A DNA stretch of 64,000 bases from Clavelina lepadiformis. Taxonomy: Eukaryota > Chordata > Ascidiacea > Aplousobranchia > Clavelinidae. The first letter of the stretch is position 1; every line of letters starts with the position of its first letter. The translations under genes and the position numbers were made by a program. Below the pieces are notes generated by a model, which was not told the origin of the DNA, searched no databases, and saw only the letters and a list, made by a program, of their open reading frames with translations. The DNA lies in assembly GCF_947623445.1 (NCBI RefSeq), contig NC_135243.1, forward strand, positions 19,104,479-19,168,478, read 5' to 3'. Shown here piece after piece: positions 42,770 to 53,478 of this stretch.

Positions 42770-43879
42770 GTACTATGACACCTTATCGAAAGACACTTTA
42801 TCGAAAGACACTTTATCGAACGACACCTGATCGAAACGACAGATGATCGAAAGACACTTTATCGAACGACAGTTAATCGAGCCGACAGTTGATCGAACGA
42901 CACTTTATCGAACCGACAGCTGATCGAACGACACTTTATCGAACCGCCAGTTGATCAAAACGACAGTTGATCGAACGACATTTTATCGAACCGACAGTTC
43001 AAGCAAGATTTTTGCGTGTTTCTCAAACATTGAAACAATGAGCCATTGTGATGTGCGGTCTTTGTAATGGTGTGCATTAATGAATTGTGATGTATATATC
43101 ATAAAGTTGACGATTTATATTTTATATCTATATTTTATATTTGTATCATAAAGTGTACGATTTCGCATGGCGGCCGGCCCGCCCACATATTAATAAGATA
43201 TCACAAGAATACGCACGAGAATTACTAAGTACGAGAGTAACCTAGAAACCTATGCGTCGTAGACTGATGAGATTATTACAGGTTAGTAGAAACATCATCT
43301 GGCTTCCTGTATACATCATAATTGTAAAACTAAAGAAAGTGAATTTAGTGTAAATTAGGTATTTCTAAAAGTGACACATTTCTAGAAATTCTTCTTGTTA
43401 CGCCGCGCCCCCGCTGTGAAAAGAGAACGAAAAAGAATAGTTAGTCAAGTTATTGGTGCGTAAATGAGTAATACGCTTCAATGCGGAGAGAGAGCAAAAT
43501 TATATAAATATCACAATATCTCAAAAATTACAAAATCCAACTTTATCAAACAAACATGGACAGATAGCTGAACATTTTTTATGAAAAGTCACCAAATTTT
43601 AATTTTCTACAGCAAACAATGCAACGGTACGCCACGTTTTGCTATGACTGTGTGCGGGAGAAGCAACAGTCGATTCGATCAACTGTCGCTTTGATCAGCT
43701 GTCGGTTCGATAAAGTGTCGTTTGATCAACTGTCGGTTCGATAAAGTGTCGTTCGATCAACTGTCGTTTCGATCAGGTGTCGTTTCGATCAGCTGTCGTT
43801 CGATTAAGTGTCTTTCGATAAACTGTCGTTCGATTAAGTGTCGTTCGATAAAGTGTCTTTCGATCAGGTGTCGCGTCAC
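42770..43879. mobile_element. Foldback element with inverted arrays of a GATCGAACGACAC unit
   Basis: An 11-bp direct repeat GCTGTTACATG (42759-42769 and 43880-43890) brackets a 1.11 kb element. The left arm (about 42777-42999) is an array of units such as TTATCGAACGACACT and GATCGAACGACAG. The right arm (about 43672-43870) is the same array inverted (CGATCAACTGTCGTT, CGATAAAGTGTCG). The unit period is roughly 15-17 bp, with GATC and TTATC variants alternating. The central 670 bp has no transposase. Long tandem-repeat arms and a 9-11 bp target duplication resemble foldback or Mutator-like elements. It sits in the 5' flank of luciferase-like copy 3. Confidence 0.82.
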
Positions 43880-44874
43880 GCTGTTACATGACCTTCGTTT
43901 ACAGTTACGTTATGACCTTCCTTCCAAGCAACTTACGCGCTGCAAAGATAGAAATTAAGATCGTGTAGTCACGCGTATTAACGTTTTTATTTGTAGGGTG
44001 CGTAGCGCCAATTGTCGCCACAGGAGTAAAACAGTGTTTTCAGTAAAAACCGTTCATACGAACAAATCAATCAGGATTTTGCATCGGAAGTTATTTACAT
44101 TCTTACTGCTGGTAGATAATTGTTTTACTGGTAAAACCGTTCTGTTCAGAGCAAACATTTTCAGTTAAAATCTTTGACTTTGTCATCATGACTATACGAG
44201 TCTGCAACACGCAAATTTGGAAATAGCTTCGCTTTTCTTCCCACAAAACCTTGACTTGCCCTCAAGGCTCATACTGATTTGTGATAATGACAACGCTTCA
44301 ACAGATGCAAAAAGATCGTGAGGTGTGTGTTACATTTGTGCTGCGCATGGTCGATGTTCTACTGGCGACTATAAATGGCGCGGCACCTTCTTCAAGGTAA
44401 ACTGCAATCCTCAACAATTTACATGGAACTATCATGCCATTTAAGATTAGAATGATTTTTTGATTCTTGAGTTTAAATAAAATATCATGCTACTTGCCAC
44501 ACCGCACCAAAACAAGACATGAAGGACATGTAACTTATTTTGCTCTCTTTTCTGCGTGTTTGTATCAAGTTATAAGTCGCGTTTTGTCCTTAAATCCGTT
44601 TAAAACACATTAAAATTGACCACGTGATCACGTGTTACTTTAGTTTAGATCTTCTTCAATAACGTATTTCTAGAACACATAGAAAACACCACTTATGGCG
44701 ATATAGAAATGAGCTGAGATAGTTTGCTATTGTTTTCAAGTTTGTTGATGACAGAATTTATTTAGAAGTTTAATTTAGATGATGGTTTCAGGTATCTCAA
44801 TTGGCTTTTTGAGGTTTTTAGTTTAACCTTAAAGTAAGAATGTTGTTTAAATGGAAAAGTTTATAGTCCACCAG

Positions 44875-45165
44875 AGACTGCGATATGATGATGTCGTCGT
44901 CGGTTTTGCACGAAGGAAAAACACATTCTTAACTTTTTATTGAAATACTAGAAGAAATATTAACGTCAACTGTTAACTGATTGGGCCTACTTAGTCTACT
45001 AGCCATGGAAGGAGCTTTATTATTTTTGGTAACTTTTTAATTGCCTACTACCAGATAATTTATGATCACCCACAACTTCATGTGAATTTGAAATTGAGAT
45101 TTCAAATAAAAAATAAACTGAAATTTAGCTATCTCAATTTAACAAGCAAGAAGTAGATGATTTTG
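44875..45165 (-). pseudogene. Eroded luciferase-like exons 1 and 2
   Basis: 45063-45165 resembles exon 1 (words AATTTGAAATTGAGATTTC, TGAAATTTAGCTAT and AACAAGCAAGAAG in the expected order). 44875-44935 resembles exon 2 (GATATGATGATGTCGTCG, GGTTTTGCACGAAGG). Order and spacing fit one copy on the minus strand, as in the intact genes. No frame survives. Confidence 0.55.
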
Positions 45166-45721
45166 TCTTTTTCCCTTGTTTGGTGCTGACGTTATACAAG
45201 GCGACCGACTAATAAGGGCAAATTAATTTTTTTACAAAGCTATGATCAAAATGGCGAAAAACATCGCTGTCAATTGTCAAACAATATGATTATGTTAAAG
45301 AATTTTACTCGTCTTTTGTCAATTATATCCATTACAATTATCTTGATACGTAACAATAATAATCGCTGTTTAACATTCATTCTTTGTAAGTTGTAATGCG
45401 GGTTGGATTATTATCACTGTAGAGATTATTTCAAGTAATTTAGGTTACTGTTTGTTTAAGTTCCTGTGGCTTTTGAGGCCCTGAGGTTGCGACGACAAGG
45501 GTTCTTCTCCGTGTTTATGGTAACTTAAACACGAAATGAGGAAATTTTATGTTCATTATGTTACAAGCATTATATCATACAGCTGAGGATATATAGATTT
45601 TCAGGACACAAAATTTCTTCCTGCATTCTGATTGCTTTCCATTTTTAACCGCTTAAGCATAAACGATAAATGCTGCGATGACGCGATAATCGTCTGTTAT
45701 TGCGTTTGTATATAACTAAGT

Positions 45722-45937
45722 CAGGGGTTCTTAAAGTATGGGTCGCGACCCAAACATGGGTCGCGGAGGGTCAGAAAATGGGTCGCGACATAGTGACATA
45801 GGTGGGTCGCGACATAGGTTAATATAATATAATATAGGTCTATAGGACATTAAAATGGGTCGCGACATAGGTTTGGGTCGTGAGGTGATCATGAAACTCA
45901 GATTTGGGTCGCGCTCAAAAAAGTTTAAGAACCGCTG
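45722..45937. mobile_element. Miniature hAT element with GGGTCGCGAC words (SPIN/Charlie-like ends)
   Basis: The ends CAGGGGTTCTTAAAGTATGG and TTTAAGAACCGCTG, with an exact 8-bp target duplication AACTAAGT. The interior repeats ATGGGTCGCGACATAG five or more times. Confidence 0.9.
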
Positions 45938-46435
45938 AACTAAGTGAATAGAAGTAAACCAATGAGCTCGGATTTTTAAATCAGCGAGTGAAGTGGTTTA
46001 CCGGTTAGTTCAAAACAAACTCAGAAAATAATTACTCATTTACTCACTGGAACGTAGCAACTTCAAAACATTAGGAATTTCTGTAAGTGCCGTCCTAACT
46101 TGTTAATCTTGTAAATGTCAATTGTTGTCTACATTTTATTCCATTCTTTATAAAGAAAAGTTACATAGAAACGCACCGCAATCATAAAGGTTTAGCTTAA
46201 ATATACAATGAAAACATCTGTATATATATAATATATAAAACTTTTTTCACTATAGGTCAGGTATAGAAGTGGTAAAAAAATGAAAATGTTCAGATTTTTG
46301 GTTGATCGCGATTTTGTACTACAGTATAATAAAGGATGTTGAAACAATTGCGCAGAAAGAAAAAGCAAGAAAAACAGCATTTGAAAAATCAGTGTCGCAC
46401 GGTCTGGAAAATATTGTCGTTCATATATTTCATCG

Positions 46436-47629
46436 TCACGACTTTCTTTGTTTCCTATAATGCTTTAGCATATCGGAAAACATTGTAAAACCATCGGCGA
46501 GGCCATCAGCAGTCAAAGCACAACATGACTGGATGTACCATGGGTTGGTAAGGCTTGCTGTCAGCTCAAGTTCTTCAGCTAACTTGACTGCAGCCACCGA
46601 GCCTGGCAGGTCTTGCTTGTTTGCAAACACAAGCACAGGTACTCGTGTCATATCCGAGCTTCCTAATATTCTGAAGAGTACTTCTTTTGCCTCCTTGAAT
46701 CGGGCTTTGTCAGCACTGTCCACAACGTACACCAAACCTGAGTTCATGCAGCGAATATTTTATGCGGAAAACACGATTGACGTGAAATGTTATCTTGAGT
46801 TAAACAAACGCTTTATAACAGATCAAATATATAAATACTTTACAGTCGTGTAGCCTATATAAAGTTACGACTACAAGCAACTTGTTTTCATTCGCAGCTT
46901 ACATTAGCAAAATAATAGCTTTCAAATCTTAGCTTTATATGACGCCAGATGTCGCCATATAATTTTGTAAAGAAAAACTTAAACTCAAAGTAATCCAAGA
47001 AAAAGTAAAATGAAACATCAATGCTCACAAATAGAACATTACTTGTCTTTCTTTTCTTACCGTCACAACTTTGGTAGTAAGGCTTCCAAAGACTTCTTAA
47101 ATTGCCCTGTCCGCCAACATCCCAAACTGTCAGCGTTAAACCGTCACAAGGTTCAATGGTTTCAACGTTAAATCCAACTGTTGGAATGGTACTCACCGAT
47201 TCTTTAAGCTTAAGTCGGTATAAAACTGTAGTTTTGCCTGCAATATTATGAGAACAGGAATGAAAAAATGTCAGAAAAAAACATGTAAACAGAAATATAT
47301 GAGCCAGAGTGCAGTTTGAGTCTGCTGACAAAGCTAATCAAAACTTATAAACGTTTTCCATATGTATTATTGTAAAAAACAATAATCCACTGACGCAGAC
47401 TAGGATTTTATCCTATAGTATAAATAGGTGTTGCTAGTTTTGCATTGAAGTAAAACGACCAAAATTTTGTAACAGCAAAGTAACAAAATGTAGCAAACTG
47501 TTACAAAGAATGCAACAACTTGATCGCAAATAACTCACCAGCTGAATCAAGTCCGAGCATACAGACTTGTACCGGATTATCTATAAAACCATGCCACAAA
47601 TTCGAAACTTTTGAAAGTACATGTCCCAT
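46436..47629 (-). CDS. ARF-like small GTPase A, 3 exons
   Basis: ARF-family GTPase, nearest by eye to the ARL11/ARL14 group; such proteins cycle between GDP and GTP on membranes and recruit trafficking effectors. Exons (minus) 47629-47539, 47237-47061 and 46737-46436 give 189 residues. Gly2 makes it a candidate for N-myristoylation. Motifs: P-loop GLDSAGKT (26-33), switch I TIPTVGFN, switch II WDVGGQ with Gln74, NKQD at 129-132 and CCAL near the C-terminus. After the switch II Gln comes Gly-Asn where Glu, Asp or Lys is usual. The C-terminus is basic (KHYRKQRKS). It lies head to tail with sister gene B, which has identical exon lengths. A TATA-like sequence is about 90 bases upstream. Confidence 0.9.
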
Positions 47630-49539
47630 AACGTCGCCCTGACACAACAGTTGCCATATCAAAGAAAATCTTGGCGACTTACACCACGAAGTGGAAATGA
47701 CGAAAACAATTGGTTTGTATTTATAGCGAAATGCGTGACGTGTGTGTAAGTTGGTGCGTCATGTTTCGTGCTAAGTGTGTATTTGGTTACCAAGAAATTG
47801 ATTGAACTTTTTAGTAAATTTAATGAGATAATTTTATGTTTTTGAATTTGAAATTCAACATTCTATCTAAATCAAAGTGGAGTTGATTGTTTTTTCTAAA
47901 CAGCTTCTGGTTTACTGTACTGTATAACGAATTAATCTTGTGACCGATAAATAGCCAATGATTTGCGGCATGACATCTTTTATTAAGGTCAACATGCGAC
48001 ACACATGCTATAACAAAATATATTAATATCTCTATAACATATCCTGACAGAGGTGATTATACTGACTACAGTAACGAGCAAAATACCGGCTTCCGGCGGC
48101 CCACACAAACTAAAAATAGCAACAACTACAGAATCCACATTGATGAATTCAAAAGAGATCCTCACGTGTATGTTTTTTAAGGAGGAGAAAAAGGAAACTG
48201 CATTGAACACTGCGCAAAAAAAAACAAGATCCCAGAGTCGGCCATTACTCACTCACACACACATATATATACGCTTGTACACTATATCAACACACTTAAA
48301 TAAACAATCTTCAGGCGATATCAACAACATGCTTTGAGTTGCAGTTTTGTAAAGATAAAAAGGTTGTAATTTGGCCAAATTGCTAAGTATTCCAATGAAC
48401 GTAACGACAACACAGGAGTAGAAAGCAGTTTGAAGTAATGGTGACGCATTTTCAAAATTACGGTATTTGGAAATTACAAACTAAGTGGCAGTGACACAAA
48501 TTTTGAAGATGAAGTATTGTATTGTGTAATGGTCTTCTTATATACATGCGAACAATTAAGAATAATAAGTAAATTAAGTGTGAATAAGCGCAGAGGTGTA
48601 AAAAAGAAAAAAAAAATTTTTTTGAAAGAAAATAATACAACATATAAAGTCTTCACTGAATTATGCATCGGGTCAAAAAGGTCACTTATTGCAGACCCTC
48701 TGTCCAAATGACAAAAGCGAGTGACAACTGGCACCAACTTTCTTGTTGACACTCAGCCTCCTTCGCAAACGACAATGCCGTATTGCTTCCTTATGCTAAT
48801 TTATCATGTTAAAACCCGTGCAATACCTTTCGTGTCTTTGACATAGCGTACTTATAGCTGTAGAACACTATGTAAGACATATAACCAATACTGTTATATA
48901 GGAAATGTTGATGGAAGTCCATTTTATTAAAAATATTCAACAACAAAGCTTTTAAAGCCAACATAAACAAACAAAAGAAAATCAATTGTGCCAACATGTT
49001 AAAGAAAAAAACAAGGTACTGTAGATTATTATGAATTAATAATTATATACCTAAATTTCCTAAAGGAACTTAATTATGCTGTTATAGATCATTGAGTTTA
49101 GAATACTGGATAAAACGAAATCAGCATTTTTTGATGTTATGTAAAATGTTTATGTCCTCTTTGCAGGAATCAGCTATATGTGACTTGTGTGTGCTTTTCT
49201 AATTTTTTTAATTCTGTTTTATTTTCAAGGCAAAATAGTATCCATAAAAAAAGTTTGCGTTTCCAACACGCAGCAAACTTAAAGTAAAGCTTTTGTTCAC
49301 TTTACACCAATAAAACGTAATAAACAATGCATGTTAAATTGCAAGCAAAACGGTTACAGGGTAGATACAGTAACCAAAGACAAATTGTTAAGTGCCTTTT
49401 ACGTCAGAAGGTAACAAAAAATAACAAAAAAAATGCAAAATGTAAGTTTAGAACAAAAGAAAATGCAACCAAACTAGCTACGGTAAGTCAGCTTATACAA
49501 ACAAGCTATCGAATTGACGCAAAATCTCAAAAAAAGAAG
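47630..49539. other. Spacer between the two ARF-like genes
   Basis: About 1.9 kb with no exon or transposon end that I can support, apart from the TATA-like site near 47720. Confidence 0.45.
47718..47727 (-). promoter_or_regulatory. TATA box of ARF-like gene A
   Basis: CTATAAATAC on the minus strand, 89-98 bases upstream of the start codon. Confidence 0.5.
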
Positions 49540-50390
49540 TTAAAACATTTCCTTCCGTTGCTCTTTTAAAATTCTGGAAAAGGCTGTGAAACCTTCTACG
49601 ATCCCCTCGCCTGTAGTTGCGCAACATGGTTGGACATGCCACTGGTTGCCATTCTTTAATGTATTCAGCATCAGAACTTCGGCAATTTTAGAAACTGACG
49701 CCGCTCCTGGCAGATCTTGTTTGTTTGCCATTACAAGAATGGGAACTCTACACATTTGGTCGTCATTTAAAATACCGAATAATTCTTCTCGTGCTTCATC
49801 GAATCTTGCTCCATCGGCGCTGTCAATCACGTAAATGAGACCTGTATAAAAAATTGCAACAAAATGTAGGCTATAGGGTTTATGGTATAGGAAAGTAGAA
49901 AATCAGATTAAACATCTGCATAGTTTCAACCCATATTCTTATGTCAACACAAGCTAAAAGTTTAAAACTAAAATAGCCAGTAAGTTATGCTGAGAAAATA
50001 ACTTACCGTTGCAATTTTGATAGTAATGATGCCAAAGCTGTCTTATTTTTGTTTGGCCGCCAACGTCCCATATCGTCAATGTTAAACCTTTGCAAGGGCT
50101 CACTGTTTCCACGTTGAAGCCGATCGTAGGAATCGTAGTGACCGTTTCATTCAACTTAACTTTGTATAAAACTGTTGTCTTTCCTGTTTAAAATACAGCG
50201 ATTTGATAAAAGTTAGCAAAAAAATGCTACTTAAAAACAATGGTTTCTAATTCAATACCATGCGTCAACCGTCATATGAGCTCAATATAACATTCAAACC
50301 TGCTGCATCAAGTCCAAGCATACAAACACGAACAGGATTATCTTGAAAACTTTCCCAAACTGAAGCTAACTTTGAAAGGAATAACCCCAT
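49540..50390 (-). CDS. ARF-like small GTPase B, 3 exons
   Basis: Sister of gene A. Exons (minus) 50390-50300, 50183-50007 and 49841-49540 have lengths 91, 177 and 302, exactly those of gene A, and encode 189 residues. Motifs: Gly2 for myristoylation, GLDAAGKT (26-33), [21 protein letters not shown] (canonical switch II with Gln74), NKQD at 129-132, and CCATTGEG. It is closer to typical ARF sequence than gene A at switch II, so it may be the less specialised copy. Introns are about 116 and 165 bp. The C-terminus ends RKEMF without a Cys motif, so lipid anchoring would be N-terminal only. The exact human counterpart is not clear; the ARL11/ARL14 group is my best guess. Confidence 0.9.
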
Positions 50391-52767
50391 CTTAAAACTG
50401 ATTAAAATCTTATCCGAAAACAAATAGGCGATAGGCGATAACGGATCTTTGCTAAGCTGAAAATCTGAGCTAGCGTTGGATAAGAGAGTTGTAGTTAAAA
50501 TGAGTAGTAAGCTTTTTCAAAGCCTATTCTTATATACTCTAACTACTCCTCATATAGTTGTAATTTCGTCCAACATGAGCTAAAGTGAGTTGTTCAAAAA
50601 CACGAAGATAAATTAACGTCACTTTCCCCGTGTTGTCATGCGATGAAACTGACACGCTGGAACCAGCCACGTCTGTGTTGTTTGATTTTGTTGCGGGGAA
50701 TTACAATGGTGATTACCCCAAATAGCGAAATAAAAAAACACTTATTAAATTTTTAAAATTTGTGGGAAGAATTTTTGTAATTTCTGTAATGCTATTGGGC
50801 AAGGCATTATTATTGACACTTGCTCCTGTGCATGGGTTCTGACAATCAGATTCAAATTCGAGCAATATATATTACTATGCAATATAAAAAATCAAAAAAA
50901 TTAAAATTGTGTCACAATCGGAACTTGTACAAAGCCTAGCTGGTAAGAAAGGAAATTTATTATATTAACGAAGTGACTATTTCCTTGGCGTTTATTTATT
51001 GAAGTTACTGAGTTACAATTCGATAACAGCAGATTTTCGCTGTTGGTTTATCAATTGGTTTGTCACTCTCGTTTTGGATGACGGTAAGAAAGCAATCTGT
51101 TGGCGTAGAGACTAACGATGGGGCTCGTGTTCGTATCTTGCTATTGTTGGACTTCTTTTTTTGTCCAAATTTATTTTTGATGTAATTTAGTCAAGAGAGG
51201 TGAGAGTTTGAGTCCAAGGGGATTTTTTAAAATTAATTTAGACTTTGCAAAAAACTTTCATTCTTATTTGAAAAATAACATTTATTTCAATTCTCAGCCT
51301 AGCTTAAGTAATTTAATCGTAAGAAGTGAGAGTTTGGGTCATAAAGGATTAATTTTAAGCTAATTTACACTTTGGAAAAATTAGTATGTCGTTTTAAGTT
51401 GAAAAGTAGTGTACATTTCGATTTACAGACTAGCCTGTGACTGGTAATTGCCATTTACTGTATTCGTATTTTCCTACTTCGGTAAACAGTGGCCATAAAA
51501 ATAAGTTTATTCCTCATCGGTCACCTTTTTGCCAAAGTAAGAAAATACCACTTGAGTAAACAACTAGCCCTTTACCAAAGTAGCTTTTTCCAAATTCCGT
51601 AACCGGCAGCCGGTGGAATAGACACTATCATATTAAACACTGCAGTAGGTATGCGAACAATTAAACGAAACTAACTTATACAATAACTTTTATTTACCTG
51701 CTTTTTTGTATTTCCACTTTTATATCTAGTGAAATCTTATGAAATGGTGTTCATTTTTTATCATTATAGCAGCAGCTGTTAACACCACCAAACTTCTTTC
51801 CAAGTTATTTATCGTAACCACAGAGTTCGAAAGCTGAAAGTGAATTTTTTGCTTAGTTTTATGCATTACTAGTAGCTGAGTAGCATAGGCCAGTGCTATT
51901 CTAACTTTTTAACATAGTGTACCAGCAGCGCACTTTCTGTCATTCAGCGTACCAATAACATACTTCAAAATGGAAAAAAAAACAGTAACAAGTCCAATTT
52001 GTTGTTTTTAATTGGTTGATCTACGTTCAATGCATGGTTTCTTAACTACTGAAATATTGTCTTGATAAAATAAATAAATCCTAAAAAAATTAGCTCGTTC
52101 AAAGTTTACCCTCAGCATAATTATTAACAAACATATTCAACTTTCTGCTGAACTGTAATCTAGAGTCTAAATCAGCTGCCTGCATAGTGCGTTACTGTAG
52201 CTTAATGCTTGAACACATAGGATAACACTCACAAAATTTTTGTTGTATCGTAACAATGCATCCATCTGCGAGAGCAGATTGAATGTTATCCTGGCCTGTA
52301 GAAAAAACTACCATGTCAATAAATTTGAGTGGAATGCTGTTTAACCCAAAAAGTGTCAGAAAGTATGTGAAGTTGTGCTGAGAATGAAAACTAAGCTGAG
52401 TATTGTGTGAAAACATGCTCTAATCAGTGTAAAACATAACTCAGTACGGTTATTTTCTTACCAACCATGTACTGGCAATCAACTGCTTGCGAACCAGCAC
52501 TGGAGAGTGTACCACAATTTCAGTAGCGCTGACATAACGCATGTTGCCTAGCCTGGGCGATGCGGTTAAATTTAAAATATGTAATGTTTCATATGGCATT
52601 TTGTTAAATTATGTTAATACATGACAGTTGTAAAAATGAATTTCCTTGATTTCAACAGCTATATCTAAGCTACTGGTGATTTTTAGTTGCTGGTAGCTGC
52701 AGTGATTATTTGTACGCTGACTTGTAATATAAAGAATGTATATATTTGTGACATTTTAAAGACAACC
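50391..52767. other. Intergenic region with short duplications
   Basis: No gene recognised. 50855-50935 is a copy of the dispersed repeat at 1470-1545. A roughly 125-bp unit at about 51190-51310 recurs at 51320-51445 (shared words GTGAGAGTTTG, GATT-rich core, CAG-CTAGC), a tandem duplication. CCAGCAGCGCACTTTC-type words near 51930 may be another transposon end. Confidence 0.4.
50528..50536 (-). promoter_or_regulatory. TATA box of ARF-like gene B
   Basis: TATATAAGA on the minus strand, about 140 bases upstream of the start codon. Confidence 0.5.
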
Positions 52768-53478
52768 ATGCTTTTCTCAGGAAGACTATATGCTACTGTT
52801 TGGCACAGACTCAAAAGAAATGCTTCTAATCCAAGGTGGTGTAATGTCCTTGGCAACACCAAAAAACTACCAAGTCGACCCTTTACATGCAGCTCTTGGC
52901 TGGCTAAGGAGAAAATTGTTATTCCTACTTTTCCTACCCCTATCACTAGCTTACGAAATTGGGCATTTGGATGGATGGTCAGGAAACATTTTCAGCCAGA
53001 TTTTAATCTTCGAGAATTCTGTGAATTGATTCCAATGATGATTCATCATATTGTCAGACTTCTAGCTCAAGGAAACAAAGATGAGTTAAAAGCCCTTGCA
53101 GTTAGCGAATGTTTGGAAAATCTTTCGGGGAATTGGGAAAGTCTACCTGCCTCCAAGAAGACATTGTTAGAGTCACTTGAGGAAGATGATTTTTATTGGA
53201 ATTACCCAAAAATAAAAATGTTGATGGAAAATCCAGTTGACAATTCTGAAGGAATTACAGCTATTATGCACATTGAAATTTATGTATTTTTCTTTGTTGA
53301 TCCAAATGAAGTTGACGTTGAAGGTTGGCGGAAAATTAAAGTTCCATTTATGTCATCTGGTGCAATGGAGATGATGAAATTTCCAGTCATACATCGACTG
53401 CTTTTGAAACGTGAAGTCTCGAAGGGTGTGGAAGATTGCTGGAGGCTTCAAGAATGTTATGATTTTCCAAATTATTGA
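52768..53478 (+). CDS. MAIP1: MAIP1-like mitochondrial protein (Tim44-like domain), intronless
   Basis: One open frame of 236 residues from the Met at 52768. An upstream in-frame Met at 52687 would add a hydrophobic Cys-rich lead that hides the targeting peptide, so I prefer the later one. Residues 1-45 are Arg/Lys-rich with no acidic residue (MLFSGRLYATVWHRLKRN), typical of a matrix presequence. The body has HFQPDFNLREFCE, then IHHIVRLLAQGNKDELKALA and a beta-rich C-terminus, the layout of the Tim44-like fold of MAIP1 (C2orf47). MAIP1 binds m-AAA protease and helps sort the calcium-uniporter regulator EMRE. The length suits the mature domain but is shorter than the human protein. No intron breaks the frame, so a retrocopy is possible. 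MRPL45-like is the main alternative. Confidence 0.65.
   Translation: MLFSGRLYATVWHRLKRNASNPRWCNVLGNTKKLPSRPFTCSSWLAKEKIVIPTFPTPITSLRNWAFGWMVRKHFQPDFNLREFCELIPMMIHHIVRLLAQGNKDELKALAVSECLENLSGNWESLPASKKTLLESLEEDDFYWNYPKIKMLMENPVDNSEGITAIMHIEIYVFFFVDPNEVDVEGWRKIKVPFMSSGAMEMMKFPVIHRLLLKREVSKGVEDCWRLQECYDFPNY

Larger units (their letters stand above)
43891..46435. other. Interrupted flank of copy 3, eroded luciferase-like exons, one hAT miniature
   Basis: Positions 43990-44300 continue the 5' flank homologous to copies 1 and 2 (words GTCATCATGACTATACGAGTC and GACTTGCCC). No gene is recognised apart from the eroded exons at 44875-45165. Confidence 0.5.

Noticed and set aside
42777-43870. CRISPR-like array
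   Set aside because: The repeats are contiguous variants without unique spacers and are inverted at the other end; they are arms of a foldback element in an animal genome.
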